DNA of 6,670 nucleotides from Paracoccaceae bacterium (GTDB lineage Bacteria > Pseudomonadota > Alphaproteobacteria > Rhodobacterales > Rhodobacteraceae): contig JANSYB010000127.1 of NCBI GenBank assembly GCA_024742655.1, forward strand, positions 1-6,670, given 5' to 3'. The notes beneath the pieces are model-generated. The model worked only from the letters and a program-made list of their open reading frames with translations. It searched no databases and was not told where the DNA came from. The position numbers were made by a program, and so were the translations under genes. Position 1 is the first letter of the stretch. Every line of letters begins with the position of its first letter. Below, one piece after another: positions 1 through 6,045 of the stretch.

Positions 1-1116
1 ATCGAAAGCAACCTGTCGGTCAACGGACAAAGCTGGCCCATCGAGATCACGCTGACCAACCGCTCCTCGATGACCTCGCGGATGCTGCTGGGGCGGCAGG
101 CGATGAAGGATCACATCTCGATCGTGGCCACCGACCGGTTCCTGCAGCCCGAACTGAATTTCGACATCTACCACACCCGCAAGATGCGCGAGGTGCAGCC
201 CAACCGCGCCCTTCGTGTCTGTGTTCTGAGCCGAGAGGACAACTATTCCACCCGCCGCCTGGTCGAAGAGGGCGAAAAACGCGGCCATACCGTCGAGGTC
301 ATCAACACCACGCGCGCCTACATGGCGATCAACACGCTGGCGCCCGAGGTGCATTACGACGGCACCCGCCTGCCCCGGTATGACGCCGTGATCCCGCGCA
401 TCGGTGCCTCGATCACGCCCTACGGCACGGCTATCGTGCGCCAGTTCGAAACCATCGGCACCTATTGCGTGAACCCCTCGGCGGGCATCACCGCCAGCCG
501 CGACAAGCTGCACGCCCACCAGCTGATGGCGCGCGCCAAGGTGGGCATGCCCAACACCGCTTTCGCCGCCTCGCCAAAGGACACCGGCAACCTCATTGGC
601 CTCGTGGGCACCGCCCCGCTGATCGTCAAGCTGCTGGAATCGACCCAGGGCAAGGGCGTGGTGCTGGCCGAGACGAAAAAGGCCGCCGAGTCGGTGATCG
701 ATGCCTTCCGCGGGCTCAAGGCCAATTTCCTCGTGCAGGATTTCGTCAAGGAGGCCGCCGGCGAGGATATCCGATGTCTGGTGGTGGGCGGCAAGGTCGT
801 GGCCGCGATGAAACGCACCGGCGCCGACGGCGATTTTCGCTCCAACCTGCATCGCGGCGGCTCGGCCAAATCCGTGCGCATCACCAAGGTCGAGCGCGAA
901 ACCGCCCTGCGCGCGGCCAAGGCCTTTGGGCTCAACCTCGCCGGGGTGGACCTGCTGCGCTCGGAATCCGGACCCAAGGTGCTGGAAGTCAACTCCTCGC
1001 CCGGGCTGGAAGGGATCGAGAAATCGACCGGCAAGAACATCGCCGGCCTGCTGTATGAAATGATCGAAACCCAGGTTCGCCCGGAGCCGATCCGGCGGCG
1101 GCGATCAAAGCCTTGA
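1..1116 (+). CDS. rimK: RimB-like retropepsin domain fused to RimK, ribosomal protein S6 glutamate ligase (5' end missing)
   Basis: The frame is open from base 1, so this is the 3' part of a longer gene; the ATG at base 70 is internal. Codons 1 to about 55 resemble the end of the retropepsin-like 'ATP-dependent zinc protease' family (PF05618): an ITLTNRSS strand, then RMLLGRQAM. From about codon 70 the protein matches E. coli RimK along its whole length: [32 protein letters not shown], the ATP-grasp lysine in [13 protein letters not shown] (codons 208-220), [27 protein letters not shown] and the metal-binding [16 protein letters not shown] near codon 335. RimK is an ATP-dependent ligase that adds glutamates to the C terminus of S6 in the cytoplasm. 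RimB proteases of this fold are associated with removing such tails, so the fusion may join both activities; that is inference. The catalytic Asp of the protease lies outside the window. The basic RRRRSKP tail ends in TGA. Confidence 0.93.
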   Translation: MESNLSVNGQSWPIEITLTNRSSMTSRMLLGRQAMKDHISIVATDRFLQPELNFDIYHTRKMREVQPNRALRVCVLSREDNYSTRRLVEEGEKRGHTVEVINTTRAYMAINTLAPEVHYDGTRLPRYDAVIPRIGASITPYGTAIVRQFETIGTYCVNPSAGITASRDKLHAHQLMARAKVGMPNTAFAASPKDTGNLIGLVGTAPLIVKLLESTQGKGVVLAETKKAAESVIDAFRGLKANFLVQDFVKEAAGEDIRCLVVGGKVVAAMKRTGADGDFRSNLHRGGSAKSVRITKVERETALRAAKAFGLNLAGVDLLRSESGPKVLEVNSSPGLEGIEKSTGKNIAGLLYEMIETQVRPEPIRRRRSKP

Positions 1117-1119
1117 GAT

Positions 1120-1133
1120 CGCAAGATATTGCG
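1120..1133. other. Small hairpin between convergent genes
   Basis: CGCAA-GATA-TTGCG forms a perfect 5-bp stem with a 4-nt loop in the 19-bp gap between the converging rimK and GSCFA stops. There is no T-tract on either side. It could weakly mark transcript ends in both directions, but a stem this short may be chance. Confidence 0.25.
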
Positions 1134-1135
1134 CG

Positions 1136-2245
1136 CTACTCGTTGTCGATCGCGGCCTCATCGCACAAAACCTCGATCAAGCCCTCCATCGTCTCCAAAT
1201 GAGACTGCGCCGCGTCCTGCTGCGTCTTGACCGCCGCCGGTCCGGCACCCTGCCCGCGCGCATCGGGCGCGTCTTCAAAAAAATGCCTGGCCAGGATCTG
1301 CATGACGTGCCGCACGCCCTTTTCCAGCACCTCACGTCCGTCCGGCGCATAGTAGCGCGCCCGGATCTTGGGGCTGGTAATGATTTCGTAGGACGGAAAA
1401 TACTGACAGGCCTCGAAGCTGTTGCACACTTTTTCTGCGGCAATTCGAAGAACCGCCTTGGAATAGGTCGTGGAAACCCAGCAATTGCGATCCTCGAACG
1501 TGGCATTCAGCGGCACCGGTGAAACGGTCACGATGAAGCGAACCTTGGGATTGATCTCTCGAATGAATTCGAAGGCTTTCGTCAGGTCCGCTGTTGTCTC
1601 CACCTCATCGAAGTTTCTGAATGCATGTTTTTCAGGGTCAAAGGCCCCTCCGGCAACGCCCGGCGCAAGCGGATAGACGCTGCCGTCCCTCTTGTCGGTC
1701 CATGCCTCGGTCAATCCAAGCGTGAAGACGAAAACGTCCATCTCTTCAACTGCCTGACGCACGGCCGCAAGATGTTGCCTGCGATCGGCCTCAAGATCAT
1801 TCAAGTCACGGTAGCCACCCGGTTGAATTTGCGGGCGGAACGGGTCGACCAGAGACTTTCCATCGGTGGATCGCCAAGCGCCCTCGATGGGCACAAACCG
1901 TCCGTAGGCCCGATCCAAAAGCTGCACGAGTTGTCGCGCGGTATAAATGTTGCCATAGCGCGCCGAGAACATCCCGTAATTATGCGCGGTCGCCACTCTG
2001 GGCGGAACCAGCGGATGGGCGTTCTCCGTAATGTGATGATTGAAGCCCTTGTTCGTCAGATACCGGGCAACATGCTGTGCAAAACAACTGCCCGCCGTCA
2101 CGATCTTTTCGTCTTGCCTGATGCGGAACTTCACCTCCGATACAGGATCGAAAAGGCCGGTGCCGGGATCGCCGCCCATGCGTTTCCAGAACTGGCGGTC
2201 CGGCAGACCAACATAAGGATGGCCGGATTTACTCGACTGCGGCAT
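1136..2245 (-). CDS. GSCFA-domain protein
   Basis: The 369-residue product carries the family signature AGSCFAQH (residues 51-58), which gives PF08885 its name. It also has other blocks I associate with the family: an N-terminal HPYVGLPDRQFWKR, TLGLTEAW (175-182), VTVSPVPLNATF (239-250), YFPSYEII (282-289) and ARYYAPDGREV (296-306). GSCFA proteins are thought to share the SGNH/GDSL hydrolase fold, with S53 in the nucleophile position; their substrate is unknown. No signal peptide or membrane segment is seen, so it is probably cytoplasmic. The last 45 residues are Ala/Gln-rich and look non-conserved. The ATG start is supported by AAGGAG 7 nt upstream. It overlaps the end of the upstream SGNH-like gene by 17 bp, so the two are probably translationally coupled. 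The stop is TAG. The family call is firm; the function is not known. Confidence 0.92.
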   Translation of the reverse strand: MPQSSKSGHPYVGLPDRQFWKRMGGDPGTGLFDPVSEVKFRIRQDEKIVTAGSCFAQHVARYLTNKGFNHHITENAHPLVPPRVATAHNYGMFSARYGNIYTARQLVQLLDRAYGRFVPIEGAWRSTDGKSLVDPFRPQIQPGGYRDLNDLEADRRQHLAAVRQAVEEMDVFVFTLGLTEAWTDKRDGSVYPLAPGVAGGAFDPEKHAFRNFDEVETTADLTKAFEFIREINPKVRFIVTVSPVPLNATFEDRNCWVSTTYSKAVLRIAAEKVCNSFEACQYFPSYEIITSPKIRARYYAPDGREVLEKGVRHVMQILARHFFEDAPDARGQGAGPAAVKTQQDAAQSHLETMEGLIEVLCDEAAIDNE

Positions 2246-2918
2246 GCGTCAACTCCTTCAGTTGCGCAAGAACAAGCGCGCCATAGACCTCGTTGGCATG
2301 CGTCGGATCATTGGAACCGTATTGATGCCCAAGCATTCCGTCTTCATCCAGGGCCTGAGATGGTGGCTCCAGACACATTATGCCTTGGTTCGCAGCAATT
2401 TCCCGGTAGAGCTCGGTTTGGCATTCATACGCCGTTCGGCGAACGTGCATGGGCATCACACCCTGTTTCAAGGCGTCTGCAAGGACCGGCGCAATCCCAC
2501 CGTGCTGCACGACCTTTGCCAAAGGCGGCGGTGGCAGAATCATCACAATTTCGGCGCCTGCAAACGCTGTTCTGTATTCTTCGAGAAATTCGACCATGCG
2601 GTCTTCGATTATCAGTTTGAGCACATCGCGAAACACCGAATGCGGGATCGATGTCCGTTCTGCCTCGTCCACCTGCATGCCGCCGATCGTCATTTTCTGC
2701 GGATGTTCGTCCAGACACAGGATGTTATGCGTGTTTCCCTGGAACGACAGCGCAACCAGCAGAGGGCGATCGCGACCATGCGCCTTCGCAAGCTCGGCGG
2801 GACACACATCGTCTTCCCGGTTCAGATTGATCACCTTTACTAACGGATCAGCCGTCCGGAGCGCTGCTGCCTTGATACATGCGGTGTGGCTTTTCCCAAT
2901 GACGACAATAGAAGTCAC
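2229..2918 (-). CDS. SGNH/GDSL-hydrolase-like protein, partner of the GSCFA protein
   Basis: I do not recognise a named family for this 229-residue protein, but the pieces of an SGNH hydrolase can be placed. IVVIGKSHT (residues 4-12) is a beta strand ending in a possible nucleophile S10. SFQGNTHN (58-65) supplies a Gly-Asn pair, G61 and N62. EIVMILPPPPL (123-133) is the usual hydrophobic strand followed by prolines. NDPTHAN (203-209) places D204 and H207 as a DxxH dyad near the C terminus. This mapping is by eye. The first block is GKSH rather than GDS, so it may be a divergent or non-catalytic member. No signal peptide is evident. The start codon is GTG, supported by AAAGGA 7 nt upstream. 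The gene runs into the GSCFA gene with a 17-bp overlap and, like it, has lower G+C than its neighbours. Esterase, acyltransferase and sugar-binding roles all remain possible. Confidence 0.8.
   Translation of the reverse strand: MTSIVVIGKSHTACIKAAALRTADPLVKVINLNREDDVCPAELAKAHGRDRPLLVALSFQGNTHNILCLDEHPQKMTIGGMQVDEAERTSIPHSVFRDVLKLIIEDRMVEFLEEYRTAFAGAEIVMILPPPPLAKVVQHGGIAPVLADALKQGVMPMHVRRTAYECQTELYREIAANQGIMCLEPPSQALDEDGMLGHQYGSNDPTHANEVYGALVLAQLKELTHAAVE
2253..2258 (-). promoter_or_regulatory. Ribosome binding site of the GSCFA gene
   Basis: AAGGAG on the minus strand, 7 nt before the ATG, lies inside the 3' end of the SGNH-like gene. It decides the start of the GSCFA frame and fits re-initiation by ribosomes finishing the upstream gene. 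Confidence 0.8.
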
Positions 2919-2925
2919 GACCCGG

Positions 2926-2931
2926 TCCTTT
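2926..2931 (-). promoter_or_regulatory. Ribosome binding site for the GTG-started SGNH-like gene
   Basis: AAAGGA on the minus strand sits 7 nt before the GTG. The only nearby ATGs (complement of 2936-2941) are in another frame and give just eight codons, whose TGA overlaps the GTG as GTGA. Confidence 0.65.
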
Positions 2932-3050
2932 TACTCATCATGCCTTGCGCTGCCTTCGCTTCGCCGCGGCCTGAGTTCACGATTTGCCGAACCCAAACAG
3001 GCCTCTTTCTGACAATATCCTGAAATCAAATATACACGTGCCACCCAGAG

Positions 3051-3065
3051 TGGATCGCTGATCCA
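3051..3065. repeat. Perfect inverted repeat in the divergent intergenic region
   Basis: TGGATC-GCT-GATCCA is a 6-bp perfect inverted repeat with a 3-nt centre, between the divergent SGNH-like and sufT genes. The 2919-3184 region holds no convincing gene or structured RNA. The repeat has no T-tract, so an operator is as likely as a terminator. The regulator is unknown. Confidence 0.4.
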
Positions 3066-3125
3066 TTAGCGTCAAGGGCAAGACGGCCGTTCAATCCATG
3101 GCTTCCCTTTCGTCGGATGCGCCTC

Positions 3126-3154
3126 TGGACGCCGGGCCACATAAACCTTATATG
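3126..3154 (+). promoter_or_regulatory. Possible sufT promoter
   Basis: TGGACG and TATATG, 17 bp apart, each match 4 of 6 consensus bases of a sigma-70 promoter. Transcription would begin near 3161, leaving about 24 nt of leader before the sufT ATG at 3185. The -10 lies within ACATA-N7-TATGT (3139-3155), an inverted repeat that could be an operator. The match is weak and unsupported by data. Confidence 0.35.
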
Positions 3155-3184
3155 TTTCGTCAGGAAAAAGACGCAGGTTTGGAC

Positions 3185-3547
3185 ATGACCCAACAGCCAG
3201 AACCCCTTGAAGGCGCGCCGCTGATTGCCCCCTCGAGCACGGATCACCCGCTTTACGAGCAGATCGTCGAGGCCTGCCGGTCGGTCTACGACCCCGAGAT
3301 TCCGGTGAACATCTACGATCTCGGCCTGATCTACACGATCGATATCGACGCCGAGAACGCGGTGAAGGTGATCATGACGCTGACGGCCCCCGGTTGCCCC
3401 GTGGCCGGCGAGATGCCCGGCTGGGTGGCCGAGGCGATCGAACCGCTGGCCGGCGTGAAACAGGTCGATGTCGACCTGACATGGGAGCCCCCCTGGGGCA
3501 TGGACATGATGAGCGACGAGGCCCGGCTGGAACTGGGCTTCATGTAA
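3185..3547 (+). CDS. sufT: SufT, DUF59/MIP18-family Fe-S assembly protein
   Basis: This is a 120-residue DUF59 protein. It has the family core CRSVYDPEIPVNIYDLGLIY (residues 31-50), MTLTAPGCPVAGEMPGW (64-80) with the conserved Cys at 71, and LTWEPPWGMDMMSDEARLELG (98-118, overlapping the C terminus). SufT proteins assist maturation of Fe-S proteins in the cytoplasm together with the SUF machinery; their exact chemistry is unsettled. The start at MTQQPEP is chosen because homology begins soon after it and a candidate promoter lies just upstream. In-frame ATGs at 3098 and 3152 would add 29 or 11 residues of low-complexity sequence, and 3152 falls inside the putative -10. The ribosome site is weak (GCAGG, 7 nt before the ATG). 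The A-type carrier gene follows after 29 bp, almost certainly in the same operon. No sufB, C, D or S gene is next to it in this window. Confidence 0.92.
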   Translation: MTQQPEPLEGAPLIAPSSTDHPLYEQIVEACRSVYDPEIPVNIYDLGLIYTIDIDAENAVKVIMTLTAPGCPVAGEMPGWVAEAIEPLAGVKQVDVDLTWEPPWGMDMMSDEARLELGFM

Positions 3548-3576
3548 GATATTCAACGGACTGAAAGGCGAAGCAC

Positions 3577-3927
3577 ATGTTTGGCATCCCCGGAAAACAG
3601 GCCGTGTCGATGACACCCAAGGCCGCGGCGCAGATCGCGAAGCTGATGCAAAGCGACGGCCACCAGGGCCTGCGCATCGGCGTCAAGAAAGGCGGCTGCG
3701 CGGGCATGGAATACACCATGGATTACGTGACCGAGGTCGACCCCAATGACGAGGTGGTCGAACAGGATGGCGCACGGGTGATGATCGCCCCGATGGCGCA
3801 GATGTTTCTGTTCGGCACCGAGATCGACTACCAGACCTCACTCCTGGAAGCCGGATTCGTCTTCAACAACCCCAACGTCACCGAGGCCTGTGGCTGCGGT
3901 GAGTCGATCAAGTTCGAAGGCATGTAA
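3577..3927 (+). CDS. sufA: A-type Fe-S carrier protein, SufA/IscA (HesB) family
   Basis: This 116-residue protein has the three cysteines that define A-type carriers: C41 in KKGGCAGMEY and C105/C107 in the C-terminal ACGCGES. It also has SMTPKAAAQI near the N terminus and VFNNPN before the CxC pair. These proteins bind an Fe-S cluster or iron through the three cysteines at a homodimer interface and pass clusters from the scaffold to apo-proteins in the cytoplasm. The length is typical of the family. An AAAGGCG element lies 7 nt before the ATG. The position directly after sufT favours SufA over ErpA or IscA, but the paralogue name cannot be settled from sequence alone. The 59 bp to tpiA contain no strong terminator, so some read-through is possible. 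Confidence 0.93.
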   Translation: MFGIPGKQAVSMTPKAAAQIAKLMQSDGHQGLRIGVKKGGCAGMEYTMDYVTEVDPNDEVVEQDGARVMIAPMAQMFLFGTEIDYQTSLLEAGFVFNNPNVTEACGCGESIKFEGM

Positions 3928-3973
3928 GCATTGCCCGCCAAGCCCCTGCCCTGTAAGACATTTGCAGTCGAAC

Positions 3974-3979
3974 GAGGGG
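3974..3979 (+). promoter_or_regulatory. Ribosome binding site deciding the tpiA start
   Basis: GAGGGG lies 7 nt before the ATG at 3987 but only 1 nt before the in-frame ATG at 3981. The spacing favours the downstream ATG, giving [14 protein letters not shown]. Confidence 0.7.
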
Positions 3980-3986
3980 CATGGGC

Positions 3987-4739
3987 ATGACACGCAAACT
4001 CGCCGCCGGAAACTGGAAGATGAACGGCACGCGCGCGGCGCTGTCCGAACTTCAGACGCTGGCCGACGCCCATCCCGCGCCCTCTGTCGATATCCTGATC
4101 TGCCCACCGGCCACGCTGATCCTGCGCGCCGCCGACCTTCTGGCCGGCACATCGCTGCGCATCGGCGCGCAGGACTGCCATGCCGACGCCTCGGGCGCCC
4201 ATACCGGCGACATCTCCGCGCCCATGCTGGCCGATGCCGGGGCCACCGCCGTGATCCTGGGGCATTCCGAACGCCGCGAGGATCACGGCGAGACCAGCGA
4301 AATGGTCCGCGCCAAGGCCCGTGCCGCCCACGCGGCCGGCCTCACCGCGATCATCTGCGTGGGCGAGTCGCTGGCCGAACGCGAGGCCCGGAACACGCTC
4401 GATATCATCGGCGGGCAACTGGCGGCCTCCATTCCCGACGGATGCACCGCCGCCAACACCGTCATCGCCTATGAGCCGATCTGGGCCATCGGCACCGGCA
4501 AGGTGCCCACCACCGCGCAGATCGACGAGGTCCATGATTTCATCCGTGCCCGCATGATCCGCCGCTTCGGCCAGACCGAGGGCGGCGCCATCCCGCTGCT
4601 CTATGGCGGCTCCGTCAAAGCGGGCAATGCCGCCGAGATTTTCGCCACCGACAATGTCGACGGCGCATTGGTCGGCGGGGCCAGCCTGACGGCGGCCGAT
4701 TTCTCACCGATCATCGCGGCGCTCGAAGGGTCCGCCTGA
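3987..4739 (+). CDS. tpiA: Triosephosphate isomerase
   Basis: The 250-residue product is a complete TIM barrel that interconverts dihydroxyacetone phosphate and glyceraldehyde 3-phosphate in glycolysis and gluconeogenesis. All hallmark sites are present: AGNWKMN with N9 and catalytic K11, ILGHSERR with the electrophile H93, [12 protein letters not shown] with the catalytic base E163 and the mobile-loop start, and the phosphate-binding LLYGGSVK and GALVGGAS. The length is usual for bacteria. It lies 59 bp after the Fe-S carrier gene on the same strand, with its own good ribosome site; whether it has its own promoter is not clear. Its end faces the GST gene with only 15 bp between the stops, and no terminator-like structure is visible there. 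Nothing suggests a paralogue with another role. Confidence 0.97.
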   Translation: MTRKLAAGNWKMNGTRAALSELQTLADAHPAPSVDILICPPATLILRAADLLAGTSLRIGAQDCHADASGAHTGDISAPMLADAGATAVILGHSERREDHGETSEMVRAKARAAHAAGLTAIICVGESLAEREARNTLDIIGGQLAASIPDGCTAANTVIAYEPIWAIGTGKVPTTAQIDEVHDFIRARMIRRFGQTEGGAIPLLYGGSVKAGNAAEIFATDNVDGALVGGASLTAADFSPIIAALEGSA

Positions 4740-4754
4740 ACGCACGGGCGCGCC

Positions 4755-5396
4755 TCAATAGGCCGGACCGGCGATCCAGGGCGCATAGACATCCCGAACG
4801 CTCGGGCGCTCACGCACCTTGTCCGCAATGCGTTTCACATTGGCAAATTCGTCCAGGTCCGGATGCCCTTTCGCATGCCGCAGCCATGTGGTCAGCATGA
4901 AAACATAGATGTCCGCCGCGCTGAACCGCGCCCCCAGCACCCAGTCGCCCTCCCCGATCTGGTCATCCAGAACTCCCCATGTCTCGCGCAGCCGCCGATT
5001 GCCGCGCCGCTGCGCACTGCCTTCCTCGGCCGGCGTATCGACGAACCGGTCCGGGTAATAGGTCAATTGAAACGCGTTCTGTATCGTGTTCGAACAATAA
5101 ACGAGCGTTTGCAGAAACAGCGCCCGCCCGGGCTCATCGGGCGCCGGGGCCAGCCCGGCCTGCGGATGGCGGTCACACAGAAAGACGGTGATCGCGGCGG
5201 CCTCGTACATCGCCCCGCCGTCCCAGCTCAGAACCGGCACCCAGCCATTTGGATTGATCGCCAACAGGTCCGCCGGGCGCGGCGTGTCCATGTCGATCCG
5301 CGTGTCGATCAACGCGTAGGACGCGCCGATCTCTTCCAGCAGAACCCGGACCCCCATTGAGGCGCTTTTGTCCGCGTAGAACAATCTGTACGTCAT
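4755..5396 (-). CDS. Glutathione S-transferase family protein
   Basis: The 213-residue protein has the two-domain GST layout. The thioredoxin-like N-terminal half (residues 2-77) has YRLFYADKSASMGVRVLLEE, the cis-Pro loop NPNGWVPVL (48-56) and YEAAAITVFL in the glutathione gamma-glutamyl position; Glu is kept but the usual following Ser is Ala. The helical C-terminal half contains the N-capping motif FSAADIYVF (158-166). S11 or S13 near the first helix is a candidate catalytic residue. It is a soluble cytoplasmic enzyme or thiol-binding protein; the substrate cannot be told. The start at MTYRLFY is chosen because an AAGGAG site lies 7 nt upstream and the fold begins here. Upstream extension would read through the hairpin after the lrp gene. 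It lies in the same direction as the lrp gene, 81 bp downstream of it, separated by that hairpin. Confidence 0.92.
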   Translation of the reverse strand: MTYRLFYADKSASMGVRVLLEEIGASYALIDTRIDMDTPRPADLLAINPNGWVPVLSWDGGAMYEAAAITVFLCDRHPQAGLAPAPDEPGRALFLQTLVYCSNTIQNAFQLTYYPDRFVDTPAEEGSAQRRGNRRLRETWGVLDDQIGEGDWVLGARFSAADIYVFMLTTWLRHAKGHPDLDEFANVKRIADKVRERPSVRDVYAPWIAGPAY

Positions 5397-5432
5397 CCCC
5401 TCGCTCCTTTTCCTTCCCACGGCTTCATCGTT

Positions 5433-5470
5433 CCCGAAATACTCCGGGGGTCCGGGGGCCGCGCCCCCGG
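5433..5470 (-). terminator. GC-rich hairpin with GGAGTATTT tail after the lrp gene
   Basis: On the minus strand the hairpin begins 7 nt after the lrp stop. CCGGGGGC-GCG-GCCCCCGG forms a perfect 8-bp stem (5452-5470), followed by ACCCCCGGAGTATTTCGGG. A second CCCCCGG copy at 5444-5450 allows an alternative pairing. The tail has only a short T run, so it is not a classic E. coli-type terminator. Nearly identical hairpin-plus-tail units recur between genes in Rhodobacterales, as I recall them, which suggests a dispersed terminator-like repeat. It would end lrp transcripts before the GST gene. Confidence 0.65.
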
Positions 5471-5477
5471 CCATCGC

Positions 5478-5939
5478 CTACAAGGGCAGCATCGTGGTCG
5501 ACTTGATCTCTTCCATCGACAAAAGTGCCGTCACGTTATGCACGTTCACCTCCGATATCAGCGCCTGGTAGAACGTATCATAGGCCCGCGCATTGGCCAC
5601 CACGACCTTTAGAATATAATCGATATCCCCCGCCAGCCGATGCGCTTCCAGCACCTCGGGCCGGTCCTTGAGCGCCTTGAGAAACTTCGCCTGCCAGCCG
5701 GCATCGTGCTCCGATGTGCGGATCAGAACAAAAAAGCACGCCTCGAACCCAAGCGCCTCGGCATCCAGAAGATAGGTCTGCTGCCGGATCACGCCGCCCT
5801 CGCGCATCTTGCGAATCCGGTTCCAGACCGGCGTCTTCGAACTGCCGACCACACGCGCGATATCGTCCAGCGATTGCCCGGCGTCCTGTTGCAACGCCAT
5901 GAGGATTTTCCGATCCAGATCGTCGAGACGAACACTCAT
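5478..5939 (-). CDS. Lrp/AsnC family transcriptional regulator
   Basis: The 153-residue product has the standard plan: MSVRLDDLDRKILMALQQDA, a helix-turn-helix (about residues 24-47, DDIARVVGSSKTPVWNRIRKM), then a RAM/AsnC ligand-binding domain with the AGDIDYILKVVV motif (103-114) and the C-terminal STTMLPL ending. Such proteins form dimers to octamers, bind an amino acid or related small molecule, and often repress their own gene. It is transcribed away from cysG; with the A/T-rich palindromes between them this suggests control of itself and the siroheme/sulfite-reduction genes. Start choice: ATG at 5939 has AAAGGG 9 nt upstream and fits the family N terminus. A GTG at 5966 would add nine residues and has AGGAG 12 nt upstream, so it cannot be excluded. 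The ligand is not deducible. Confidence 0.93.
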   Translation of the reverse strand: MSVRLDDLDRKILMALQQDAGQSLDDIARVVGSSKTPVWNRIRKMREGGVIRQQTYLLDAEALGFEACFFVLIRTSEHDAGWQAKFLKALKDRPEVLEAHRLAGDIDYILKVVVANARAYDTFYQALISEVNVHNVTALLSMEEIKSTTMLPL

Positions 5940-5957
5940 TCCTGCTTTCCCTTTCTC

Positions 5958-5995
5958 TTGGAACACGCCCAGAAATTACTCCTCTGATTGGAACA
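5958..5995. repeat. Octamer TTGGAACA repeated 30 bp apart upstream of lrp
   Basis: TTGGAACA occurs at 5958-5965 and 5988-5995, exactly 30 bp apart, close to three helical turns. The second copy runs into the palindrome ACATATGT (5993-6000). Both lie between the lrp start and its putative promoter, on the same face of the helix, as expected for sites of one regulator. Binding is inferred. Confidence 0.4.
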
Positions 5996-6030
5996 TATGT
6001 CCTTTTTCGAGCGCGTATCTGGCGCGATAT

Positions 6031-6045
6031 CGGGAATATTTCCTA
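6031..6045. promoter_or_regulatory. Candidate Lrp-type operator
   Basis: Read on the minus strand, TAGGAAATATTCCCG matches 11 of 15 positions of the E. coli Lrp consensus YAGHAWATTWTDCTR. The core GGAA-TAT-TTCC (6033-6043) is an inverted repeat. It overlaps the -10 regions proposed for both divergent genes, so binding could act on both. Confidence 0.4.

Noticed and set aside
70..1116. ATG at 70 as the start of a stand-alone RimK gene
   Set aside because: The same frame is open back to base 1 and encodes recognisable PF05618 sequence on both sides of this ATG, so it is internal.
462..1124. A 220-codon minus-strand frame opposite rimK
   Set aside because: It is antisense to strongly conserved RimK codons, and its Ser/Arg/Pro-rich product resembles nothing; it results from high G+C.
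1625..2620. A 331-codon plus-strand frame opposite the GSCFA and SGNH-like genes
   Set aside because: It spans two genes with clear motifs on the other strand, and its translation shows no family motif and many Arg/His/Gln residues typical of antisense frames.
3098..3184. N-terminal extension of SufT from the ATG at 3098 (or 3152)
   Set aside because: The added residues show no conservation that I recognise, and the region carries the likely promoter.
2919..3184. Possible small RNA, tRNA or riboswitch in the largest intergenic region
   Set aside because: No cloverleaf, conserved riboswitch core or strong terminator is visible; only the inverted repeats and the weak promoter match can be supported.
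3828..4535. A 235-codon minus-strand frame opposite sufA and tpiA
   Set aside because: Its Gly/Arg-rich product is the reverse of the conserved TIM barrel, with no plausible start site.
4747..4754. GGCGCGCC palindrome between tpiA and the GST gene as a terminator
   Set aside because: It is an 8-bp palindrome without loop or T-tract in a G+C-rich genome, so chance is the simpler explanation.
5397..5474. 26-residue N-terminal extension of the GST
   Set aside because: The extension reads through the hairpin repeat, while the internal ATG at 5396 has a good ribosome site and begins the thioredoxin-like fold.
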